Assembly (NCBI GenBank): GCA_017881725.1
Contig: JADGQO010000031.1
Coordinates: 1-37,459 of the forward strand
Length of the DNA: 37,459 nucleotides
Direction of reading: 5' to 3'
DNA from: Fibrobacteria bacterium
GTDB taxonomy: Bacteria > Fibrobacterota > Fibrobacteria > UBA11236
Notes under the pieces: model-generated
Databases searched by the model: none
Told to the model about the DNA's origin: nothing
Seen by the model: only the letters and a program-made list of their open reading frames with translations
Program-made: the position numbers and the translations under genes
In this document: positions 1-6,391 of the stretch, piece after piece
Layout: each line of letters begins with the position of its first letter
Position numbering within the stretch: the stretch's first letter is position 1

Positions 1-1
1 C

Positions 2-1180
2 CATACCAACGACGGAGGGGCAACCTGGGTAAAACAATCCAGCAGCGCCACGAAAACATTTTGGAACGTATTTTTCAGGGATGCCCGGAAGGGGTGGGTT
101 GTCGGGGATTCGGGAGCCATCGTCCATACCGGCAACGGAGGGGCGACCTGGCCGGTGCAGGCGAGCGGAACGTCGCAAACCTTGTCTTCCGTCTTCTTTG
201 CGGATACGCTGACCGGTTGGGCTGTGGGCGACTCGGGAACCATTATCCATACCTTGAATGCGGGAGCAACTTGGGCCGGGCAAATCAGTGGAGTCCAGCG
301 AATCTTGTATTCGGTCCGATTCACGGATGCGAAAACCGGATGGGTCGTAGGGGATTCCGGAACTATCCTGCGCACGTTGAATGGAGGAGCCACCTGGGCG
401 GGCCAAGCCAGCGGAACCAAGAATTTCTTGTCTTCAGTCAATTTCACGGATGCGCAAACGGGATGGGCCGTGGGGGAATCGGGAACCATACTCCATACTA
501 TCGATGGCGGAGCAACCTGGAACTCACAAACCAGCGGAACCCGTCAGGATTTTTATTCCGTCTTTTTCACGGATAAAAATACGGGTTGGACGGTCGGTTC
601 GGTAGACTCCATCTTCCATACCACCGATGGCGGGGCCACTTGGAGCGCCCAAGAAACCGTAACTCCAAACCCGCATTACTTAAGCTGCGTGCAATTTTCA
701 GATGCAAATACGGGTTGGATCTTAGTTTTTCCTGGTCTCATATTACGCACCACCAATGGCGGAACAAACTGGAACCTGCAAGACTCCGGATCGGCCGCGA
801 ATCAATATTTGCAGTCGGTCTATTTCACGGACGCGAAGAAGGGTTGGGCGGTAGGGGAGGGTGAAATCATTCTTGCCTATGGAGCCGACACGAATTCCGG
901 ATCTCCGATTTTCAGAGCGCGCACGCACCTACCCTTTGGTTCCAGGCTGCCTAACCTGAGCAGTCGCGGCGACGGCGAGATCCGGTTTGTATTGGATGAG
1001 CCGGCGCATGTCTTTGCCGACATCTTCGACTTACGCGGGAAAAAAATCAAAACCTTGCTGAATGTGTCGCGCGGCCCGGGCGAGTACACGCTAAGCCCAC
1101 AAGGCATATCCGGCGGGATCTACCTTTTGAAATTCCGCGTAGGTGGATTAACCACGACCCTGGTTTACCGAAAACCCTAG
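2..1180 (+). CDS. Secreted YCF48/BNR-like beta-propeller protein with C-terminal sorting-type domain (5' partial)
   Basis: The frame is open to the left edge, so the N-terminus and any signal peptide lie outside; 392 residues are visible. About seven repeats of roughly 40-45 residues follow the pattern SVxFxD..xGWxVGxxGTIlhTxdGGATW, typical of photosystem II stability factor YCF48-like / BNR-type propeller blades. The last ~80 residues form a separate beta-rich domain (VFADIFDLRGKKIKTLL, then GGIYLLKF and a basic end YRKP), resembling FlgD-like or type IX secretion C-terminal domains. That suggests an extracellular or surface protein. Blade sequences are very alike at the DNA level, so the array may change length by recombination. 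Family assignment is firm; substrate and role are unknown. A degenerate copy of the dispersed repeat follows the stop codon. Confidence 0.85.
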   Translation, partial: HTNDGGATWVKQSSSATKTFWNVFFRDARKGWVVGDSGAIVHTGNGGATWPVQASGTSQTLSSVFFADTLTGWAVGDSGTIIHTLNAGATWAGQISGVQRILYSVRFTDAKTGWVVGDSGTILRTLNGGATWAGQASGTKNFLSSVNFTDAQTGWAVGESGTILHTIDGGATWNSQTSGTRQDFYSVFFTDKNTGWTVGSVDSIFHTTDGGATWSAQETVTPNPHYLSCVQFSDANTGWILVFPGLILRTTNGGTNWNLQDSGSAANQYLQSVYFTDAKKGWAVGEGEIILAYGADTNSGSPIFRARTHLPFGSRLPNLSSRGDGEIRFVLDEPAHVFADIFDLRGKKIKTLLNVSRGPGEYTLSPQGISGGIYLLKFRVGGLTTTLVYRKP

Positions 1181-1235
1181 CCTGCCCTATGGTTTACGCC
1201 GGACTTGGCCGGGAACCATTTTTACTGGTCACTTT

Positions 1236-1260
1236 TCCAGCCGCAGGCTCACTTGTGGGG
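1236..1260 (+). repeat. Degenerate copy of the dispersed AGGCTCACTT repeat
   Basis: Only the 3' half is kept: GCAGGCTCACTTGTGGGG followed by a T-run. It lies between convergent genes, just after the stop of the propeller protein, so it may also act as part of a terminator. The 5' hairpin half is not recognisable. Confidence 0.5.
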
Positions 1261-1265
1261 GGTTT

Positions 1266-1709
1266 TTATTCCAAAGCATCTACATCGGCGATGTCTTTGG
1301 GTCTACCCGCAGATTTTTTGTTCTGAATTAAATGTTTTTTAGAAATAAAATTAATGGTGATATCATCTAATTTTATTCGCTTTTTTGATTTATAGCATTC
1401 TTCAAAATCGATTCCAGAAGCACCTGTCAAGATTTCGATTCGGGAAGGCGGCATTCCCATCCTCACGACATTGCCCTTTTCCGAAAAATACTCCAAGGGA
1501 ACATTTTTCAACCCGAAGTCGGATAGAGCGCCTAATATTTTTTGAACATTTTTCTCATCGATGCCGACAAGGAAATCAATATCCGCCGTTGCCCTTGGAT
1601 TTGCATAAAGGTTCACTGCCCAGCCGCCAAGTACGATGTATTTAACTTTGGCTGAGTTTAGCAACCGAATGAATTCTTTGAATTCTTCCGGTAGTTGCTT
1701 CTTTCCCAT
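1266..1709 (-). CDS. MNT-type nucleotidyltransferase (DUF6036-like)
   Basis: This 147-residue protein has a nucleotidyltransferase fold signature near the N-terminus: GGWAVNLY, then RATADIDFLV, where the glycines and the DxD acidic pair are the expected nucleotide/metal site. Such minimal nucleotidyltransferases occur in toxin-antitoxin and abortive-infection loci (AbiEii-like, HEPN/MNT), and also as orphan enzymes. I chose ATG at 1709 over a TTG two codons upstream. Its first ~25 codons overlap, in another frame, the end of a 65-residue gene upstream on the same strand, suggesting translational coupling. A second damaged copy of the same two-gene module lies immediately upstream. No HEPN partner is visible, so a toxin-antitoxin role is only inference. 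Confidence 0.8.
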   Translation of the reverse strand: MGKKQLPEEFKEFIRLLNSAKVKYIVLGGWAVNLYANPRATADIDFLVGIDEKNVQKILGALSDFGLKNVPLEYFSEKGNVVRMGMPPSRIEILTGASGIDFEECYKSKKRIKLDDITINFISKKHLIQNKKSAGRPKDIADVDALE

Positions 1710-1839
1710 ATGCAAATTCCCGGAGCCGTGTGGTCCACTCCATCTTCTGGGAAAATGAAAGCCGCCTGGCTTCTACCTTTTTCTTTTGCGAGAGGTCTGC
1801 TAATGTCACGACCTCAATTTTCCCTGTCTTCAATTTCAT
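1642..1839 (-). CDS. Small protein overlapping the nucleotidyltransferase
   Basis: A 65-residue basic protein starting MKLKTGKIEVVTL. I do not recognise the family. Reality is supported by a paralogue at 1896-2087: both begin MKL and end with closely similar stretches (LREFAYGKEATTGRIQRIHS here, LRECFYGQIATSGRVQRVYQ there). The 3' 68 bases overlap the start of the nucleotidyltransferase, so part of the C-terminal similarity could reflect conservation of the other frame. The order small gene then MNT enzyme fits a toxin-antitoxin-like pair, but nothing in the sequence proves it. Confidence 0.6.
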   Translation of the reverse strand: MKLKTGKIEVVTLADLSQKKKVEARRLSFSQKMEWTTRLREFAYGKEATTGRIQRIHSVAKLSQS

Positions 1840-1895
1840 TCTTTAATCGTAGCTTCAAATTTTGGGGATTGCAATTTCTCTTTGGATGCGGGTTC

Positions 1896-2087
1896 CTATT
1901 TTTGTTTAGAGACTTGATAAACTCTTTGAACTCTGCCGCTAGTTGCTATTTGGCCATAGAAGCATTCCCTGAGGTAGGTGATTGTTCTGGAACGGTCCTG
2001 GTAGCTGAGCTTGGACAGTTCTTCGATCTCGGCCTTTTCGGCTTCCTTAAAAGTTCCGAAGGCCCAATGCCGCTTGTCCAATTTCAT
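1896..2087 (-). CDS. Small protein, paralogue of the 1642-1839 product
   Basis: A 63-residue protein starting MKLDKRHWAFGTFK. The ATG at 2087 is preferred to a GTG seven codons upstream because it aligns with the MKL start of the paralogue. The N-terminal half is acidic and lysine-rich (EAEKAEIEELSKL); the C-terminal half is the conserved part shared with the paralogue. Its former partner enzyme is reduced to a remnant. Function unknown. If the pair is a toxin-antitoxin, this would be a solitary antitoxin. Confidence 0.5.
   Translation of the reverse strand: MKLDKRHWAFGTFKEAEKAEIEELSKLSYQDRSRTITYLRECFYGQIATSGRVQRVYQVSKQK
1904..1957 (-). pseudogene. Remnant of a second nucleotidyltransferase start
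   Basis: In the frame equivalent to the MNT gene, this stretch reads MAK, a TAG stop, then QLAAEFKEFIKSLN, matching MGKKQLPEEFKEFIRLLN at the start of the intact enzyme. After about 18 codons the similarity ends and the upstream region of the first small gene begins. The module was duplicated (or inserted twice) and the enzyme of this copy was lost by a nonsense change and deletion, while the overlapping small gene stayed open. Confidence 0.65.
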
Positions 2088-2133
2088 ATTGGACCTCAAT
2101 ATAGCCACTCATTAAAAGAAACGCTTTTCGGTT

Positions 2134-2195
2134 AGACCCGGAAGTGAGCCTACCCGTAAAGGGCCCACCGCATGGTCCGATGAAATATCGGGGTC
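2134..2195 (-). repeat. Dispersed repeat, long form, copy 2a
   Basis: Read on the minus strand: an extra 5' hairpin (CCGATATTTCATCGG), then GGACCATGCGGTGGGCCC, TTTACGGGTAGGCTCACTT and CCGGGTC. It lies about 80-140 bases downstream of the nosY stop in the sense orientation and faces copy 2b. Confidence 0.85.
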
Positions 2196-2210
2196 AAAAA
2201 AATTTTCTTG

Positions 2211-2256
2211 CACCGTGCTGTGAATCCGTTACTGGCCGGCTCACTTGTGGGTCGGA
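2211..2256 (+). repeat. Dispersed repeat, copy 2b, inverted relative to copy 2a
   Basis: CACCGTGCTGTGAATCCG followed by TTACTGGCCGGCTCACTTG and TGGGTC. This diverged copy shares the GTGCTGTG variant with the copies at 9241 and 17818. Together with copy 2a it forms a large imperfect inverted repeat with a short AT-rich centre. Confidence 0.8.
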
Positions 2257-2275
2257 CGGTGGATGCGGTACCCGA

Positions 2276-3058
2276 TCAGAAATCTTTCTTTTTCAACCTT
2301 TGGAAAAATATCCCGGCGGGGACGATGACCCACAGGCTCATGGCGGCCAAGGCGGTGAGCAGTCCCAATGAGGTTCCGAAAAAACGGCGGAACACCGCGC
2401 CGGTATAGCCCAACAGCACGGACGCGTCCAATTGCATCAGCACCAGGATGCGCTCCAAGTCCACGGGGTTGAGCAGGATGGCGCCGATGGTGAATCGATC
2501 CAGGGGATAATCGGAAAAGGCGGTCAGGGCGAAGAGCAAGCCGCCGTCGTACAGGAAGACCAAGGCCAGCCATACCGCCAGGCTGGTGGAAAAACCGCGC
2601 AGGCGGTCTTCAACGGTCAGGGCGATGAGGAACGCCAAAGCCAGGAAGGCCAAATGCAAAAGGATGCCGCCGCCCAGGAAGATGAAGAGCATTTGGAAAT
2701 CGGCAGCGCCGTGGAATCCCGTGGCCACGGTGGGAATGCCAAGGCCCAATGCGAAGGCCGCGCACAGCGACAGGGCCAAGGCCAATCCTTGCCCGGCCAG
2801 CAAGGCGTTGCGGCTCACGGGTTGGGCCAACATCAATTCCTGGAAGCCGCGCGCTTGATAGAAATACAAAGTGCCGAATACGATGGCGCATAAGGGCGCG
2901 AGGAAAATCACCAGGCTCAATAAGGCGCCGAGTCCGGCGGAACTGGTGGGCGCGTATTGCATGAGGCCGTAGCCGGCGGCGAGGTAAAACAAAAAGTATG
3001 CCGCCATGAACCGGCTGCGGAGTAAGTCTTTGAGGCAGAAGAGGAATACCGCCTTCAT
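2276..3058 (-). CDS. nosY: NosY-type ABC-2 permease of the nos operon
   Basis: A 260-residue integral membrane protein with about six hydrophobic segments. MKAVFLFCLKDLLRSRF at the start is the usual cytoplasmic lead-in of ABC-2 permeases. With NosF and NosD it forms the accessory transporter needed to mature the CuZ centre of nitrous oxide reductase; the transported species is thought to be a sulfur compound (family knowledge). The start at 3058 overlaps the nosF stop by four bases (ATGA), showing translational coupling. An open frame continues upstream but inside nosF, so I reject the longer form. It is the last gene of the operon; two facing repeat copies follow. Confidence 0.88.
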   Translation of the reverse strand: MKAVFLFCLKDLLRSRFMAAYFLFYLAAGYGLMQYAPTSSAGLGALLSLVIFLAPLCAIVFGTLYFYQARGFQELMLAQPVSRNALLAGQGLALALSLCAAFALGLGIPTVATGFHGAADFQMLFIFLGGGILLHLAFLALAFLIALTVEDRLRGFSTSLAVWLALVFLYDGGLLFALTAFSDYPLDRFTIGAILLNPVDLERILVLMQLDASVLLGYTGAVFRRFFGTSLGLLTALAAMSLWVIVPAGIFFQRLKKKDF

Positions 3059-3861
3059 GGGGACGCCCCCTCGATCAATGCGCGCGGGGCTTCCAGGTGG
3101 GATGCGATGCTGCGTTCGAACAATCCGATATCCTTTCCCATGCCCGGCACCTCCGCGACGGAAATCGTTTCGACCGTCCCGTCGCGCAGGAAGGCCAAGC
3201 GATCCGCCAGCTCCCACAAATCGCCGAGCATGTGGGTGGAAAGCAAAATGCATTTTCCGAGTTTCTTTTCGCGCTTCAACAAATCCACGAACTTGAGCCG
3301 CGAAGCGGGATCCAAACTGGCGGTGGGCTCGTCCAGAACCAGGAGAGGCGCGTCGAAGGCTACGGCCAAAACCGCGTTGACTTTTTGCTTCATGCCTCCG
3401 GAAAGCGTTTTCCATTTCTGATCGAGGAATTCCGCGACACCGAGATCCGCGCCGCGCTGGAAGTCCGGCGCCACCCTGCGCACTTGCGAAACGAGGCTGG
3501 CGATTTCCCGCACCGTCAGGTTTTCGGGAAAGCTGGGAGTTTGCGGCATGTAGCCGATATGCTTGCGATATTCCGGGCCTTTCCGGATGTCCACGCCCAT
3601 CACGGAAATGTTTCCCTGGTGGAAAACATGGAGCCCCAGCAGGCAGCGCATGAAGGTGGATTTTCCGCTGCCGTTAGGGCCGAGGATGGCCGTGACGGTT
3701 CCCGCTTCAGCCGTCAGGGAGAAGCCGCCCAGCACTTGCTTTTTCCCGTAGGCCTTGCGGAGGCCTTCCACGTTTAAAACTTTGGAGGCTTGGACGGCTT
3801 GCTGGGGTTGGGCTTGTGAGGCTTTGGGGGCTTGCAGGACTTGGTGGGCTTGGGCGTTCAT
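3055..3861 (-). CDS. nosF: NosF-type ABC transporter ATPase
   Basis: A 268-residue ABC ATPase. Walker A is GPNGSGKST at residues 61-69, the signature is LSGGMKQK at 153-160, Walker B is LLVLDEP at 173-179, and the switch histidine follows in LLSTHML. It should energise NosY in the NosDFY complex. The first ~27 residues are an unusual alanine/glutamine-rich leader (QAPKASQAQPQQAVQASK) before the ATPase domain begins at KVLNVEGLRKAYG; a later start is possible but no better start codon is obvious. Both ends overlap neighbours by four bases (ATGA). Confidence 0.92.
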   Translation of the reverse strand: MNAQAHQVLQAPKASQAQPQQAVQASKVLNVEGLRKAYGKKQVLGGFSLTAEAGTVTAILGPNGSGKSTFMRCLLGLHVFHQGNISVMGVDIRKGPEYRKHIGYMPQTPSFPENLTVREIASLVSQVRRVAPDFQRGADLGVAEFLDQKWKTLSGGMKQKVNAVLAVAFDAPLLVLDEPTASLDPASRLKFVDLLKREKKLGKCILLSTHMLGDLWELADRLAFLRDGTVETISVAEVPGMGKDIGLFERSIASHLEAPRALIEGASP

Positions 3862-5198
3862 GGGATGACCCGCTGGGATTTTCGTGCCGGCATTTTCGGA
3901 CTGGCGTCTTCCAGATTGATCGGGGCCAAGGTGGGGAAAAGCCTTTCCAGCGCGTCCAACAAGGTGATGAAATGGCTGCGCAACAGGGCCATGGCCTGGG
4001 GGTGGGTTTGCACGATGGCGGAATACAGTTCCACGGGGCGATGCGGAACGTCGCCGATGCCGTCCTTGTCGAGGTCCCAGCCTTGATAATGATCCCAGGA
4101 ATTTCCCGCGAAGCTGTTGGTGCTGGCCAGGCTGGCATTAAAGGCCACGTCGAAGGTGTTCCCGGAAAAGGTATTGGCCGTGAAGGTGTTGAGATTGCAA
4201 TCCGCGTCGATGCGCAGGGCCCAGCCGTTGTTCGCGAACACGTTTTCCGAAAAGGCGTTGCCGTCGCCGGTGCTTTCGAAAATGGCCACGGTGTTGCGCG
4301 TGAAGCGGTTGCCTTGGATGACGCTGGAGGAAATCGATTTGAGCAGCAGCCCATAACTGGCCGCGCCCCAATTCTGTTCGAAGCGGTTGTCGCGCATTTC
4401 GATATGCCGAGAATACATCACCGCCACGCCGGATCCGTTGGAGCGGAATATGTTCTTGCGGTAGGCATTGCCGTTGGAGAACATGAAATGTAGCCCGTAG
4501 CGGATGTTATTTTCACAGGTGTTACCCGTAACCACGCTGTTACCCGTGAATTCCAGGTAGATGCCGTCGCGATGGCCGCGGATGGAGTTTCCCTCCACGA
4601 GGATGCTGTCGCTTTTCCAAAAGTGGATGCCGTTGCCGTTGGACGCTTCCTTGCCCCGTAAACCTTCCATGGTATTCCCGCGCACCACCGCGCCTACGGC
4701 ATGCGTCCCGTACACGGCGAAAAAATCCTTCTCGAACCGGTTCCCGGCCACGGTCACGCCGCGCGCCTCGTTGATCCAGACCGCGCCGTCTTCCTTGAGG
4801 TAGTTCACGCCCACGCCGCGCAGGGTCAAGCCTTCAACTCTTGCGCCGTTCGCCCGCACCTCCAGCAGGTTGCCGCCGCCGCGCGCGTCCAACACCGGAT
4901 CGCCGCGGCCCAACAAGGCCACGCGCTTGGCCACTAGCAATTTTGCCTCTGGATAATATCCCGGACCGATCACGATGCAGTCTCCGTCCTTGGCGGCCGC
5001 CAGCGCCGTCCCTACCTTGGCGAAGGGTTTTCCCGCGCCCACGAATAAGGTGTCCGGGCTGTCCGCGGCCGAAGGGTGATTAGGCAGGCAGGCCAGGAGG
5101 GTGAGCAGGAAGATTCTCAACACGGCACTGCGTGCGGGGGCCGCACGGCGCGAGGAGGCCGCGCGGCACGCGGAGGCGTCGTGGCGCGCCGAGGGCAT
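3858..5198 (-). CDS. nosD: NosD periplasmic beta-helix copper/CuZ maturation protein
   Basis: A 446-residue protein with a hydrophobic export segment (AVLRIFLLTLLACL) near residues 25-38, then a right-handed parallel beta-helix made of repeated NxF/GN-type turns (VEGNSIRG, VTGNTCENN, IQGNRFTRNT, FSENVFANN), characteristic of NosD and its CASH domain. NosD is the periplasmic partner of NosFY in CuZ assembly. ATG at 5198 overlaps the stop of the preceding gene by one base (TGATG). The frame is open further upstream but runs through the NosL-fusion gene, so that extension is a shadow. The basic Ala/Arg-rich first 24 residues are longer than a usual signal n-region. Confidence 0.9.
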   Translation of the reverse strand: MPSARHDASACRAASSRRAAPARSAVLRIFLLTLLACLPNHPSAADSPDTLFVGAGKPFAKVGTALAAAKDGDCIVIGPGYYPEAKLLVAKRVALLGRGDPVLDARGGGNLLEVRANGARVEGLTLRGVGVNYLKEDGAVWINEARGVTVAGNRFEKDFFAVYGTHAVGAVVRGNTMEGLRGKEASNGNGIHFWKSDSILVEGNSIRGHRDGIYLEFTGNSVVTGNTCENNIRYGLHFMFSNGNAYRKNIFRSNGSGVAVMYSRHIEMRDNRFEQNWGAASYGLLLKSISSSVIQGNRFTRNTVAIFESTGDGNAFSENVFANNGWALRIDADCNLNTFTANTFSGNTFDVAFNASLASTNSFAGNSWDHYQGWDLDKDGIGDVPHRPVELYSAIVQTHPQAMALLRSHFITLLDALERLFPTLAPINLEDASPKMPARKSQRVIP

Positions 5199-6337
5199 CA
5201 GATTTTTTGGAGGCCGTCCCAATGCAAGAGCAGGCCTCCTCCGCGGGTTTGAAAAGCTAGGGCGGAGTCCTGGGATTGAAAGGCTGCCAACGCGCGTCCC
5301 ATCGGACTGGTGATTTTCCCGCCTTGCAAAAAGAAGTTGCCCGTCGCTTCGGTGAGTTCCGCGTCCGGTCGGCTCCGGTCCGATACGAAGATGCGCTCGC
5401 CCGGTCCCAGGGGATGGACTTTCAATTCCTCCAGCAGGCATTCGATGGCATCGTATTTGAAAATTTTTCCTTTGGCATTGATGCGCTCCACGGCATAGCC
5501 TTTTTCCACCAAGGTCATCTTGCAAAAATAACAGGCGTCTTCGCCCCAGAGGAATGGCGTGGGCCCAGGCTTTTCGCAGGCGGACAGGGTAAGGCCTAAG
5601 AGGAGCAGGGCCGAGAGCGCCGCGCCGGATCCGATGCCGCCATGCTTGTCCGTCAGCTTGCCTGCTCGCGTGCCCGGCCGCCGGGGATTCGCAGCCACGA
5701 GTCGGCGCGGCCAACCGGTGTTCCTTAAAATGGAAGCGGCCAACGCCAAGGCGATTAATGCGCCCCCCAGGAACAGCAGGCAACCGCCCGCAGCCGGCCA
5801 GGAGGTGGACAGGAAATTCAGCAGCTTGGCCTCGCCGATCAGCGGCGGCTGATAACTCATGCCCGGCACCTTGATGGCCGCCATGGGATTCAGGTTGTGG
5901 CCGTAATCGTATTCCCATTGCCAGAAATCGTACAGGCCATATCCGCCCATCGCCGTCAAGGCCGCCAACAATGCGGCCGAAGACCAGACGCGCGGGCGCC
6001 AGGCGGCGGCGAAGCAGGCCAGGCCGAAGACCAGGATGATGGGGAATATGTATTCCAATTCCGGTATGGAGGACGGGACGATTTTCTTCATCCCGATATA
6101 ATGGTTCAACTCATTGATGATGTTCAGGTCATCGGGATTTTCTCCCGCTATGGTCTTGGCCCAGATGCGCATGCCCAGGCCTTCCGGATATTGCGGCGCT
6201 TCCAAGGTGATGCGCCAGATGGGGAAGAGCAAGGACGCCAAGAGGCTGATTCCCGCCAGCACCAGCAGGCCGGAGGCGACCCACGACCAGCGCGCGGCCG
6301 AAGGTTCGGCGTTTGGGTTTTGATTGATGAGAATCAT
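5198..6337 (-). CDS. nosL: Fusion of a nos-cluster membrane protein with NosL-like copper lipoprotein domain
   Basis: A 379-residue single open frame with a strong ribosome site (AGGAAGGA) before ATG at 6337. Residues ~1-220 carry about four membrane segments and resemble the small membrane protein that often follows nosZ in clade II clusters. Residues ~235-379 are NosL-like: a hydrophobic stretch ending in a lipobox-like LLGLTLSAC (Cys254), then DACYFCKM (Cys269, Cys272), the usual NosL copper-handling region, and KYDAIECLLEEL. NosL delivers Cu(I) for NosZ assembly. The internal lipobox implies that two separate genes were joined, or that an internal start or cleavage releases the lipoprotein. 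A sequencing frameshift that removed a stop cannot be ruled out. Confidence 0.82.
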   Translation of the reverse strand: MILINQNPNAEPSAARWSWVASGLLVLAGISLLASLLFPIWRITLEAPQYPEGLGMRIWAKTIAGENPDDLNIINELNHYIGMKKIVPSSIPELEYIFPIILVFGLACFAAAWRPRVWSSAALLAALTAMGGYGLYDFWQWEYDYGHNLNPMAAIKVPGMSYQPPLIGEAKLLNFLSTSWPAAGGCLLFLGGALIALALAASILRNTGWPRRLVAANPRRPGTRAGKLTDKHGGIGSGAALSALLLLGLTLSACEKPGPTPFLWGEDACYFCKMTLVEKGYAVERINAKGKIFKYDAIECLLEELKVHPLGPGERIFVSDRSRPDAELTEATGNFFLQGGKITSPMGRALAAFQSQDSALAFQTRGGGLLLHWDGLQKI

Positions 6338-6391
6338 GGTGTCCTTCCTACTTCATCGGTTCGCTGCTTAAATTCCTTGCGTCCCCAGGGA

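Noticed and set aside
1-1180. Other-frame readings over the propeller repeats
   Set aside because: The repetitive DNA keeps several frames open, but only the frame ending at 1180 gives the conserved GW/VG/GGATW blades.
2134-2371. Peptides starting MSLPVKGPPHG encoded by repeat copies
   Set aside because: The same short peptide-like reading arises from the repeat's own sequence at several places, starts with GTG, has no ribosome site and reads on into unrelated DNA. It also explains the false N-terminal extensions near 13783 and 36725.
3059-3415. Longer N-terminus of nosY
   Set aside because: It would lie wholly inside nosF on another frame; the ATGA overlap at 3055-3058 gives a natural start.
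5199-5918. Longer N-terminus of nosD
   Set aside because: Arises from the shadow frame of the membrane-NosL gene; the ATG at 5198 overlaps its stop.
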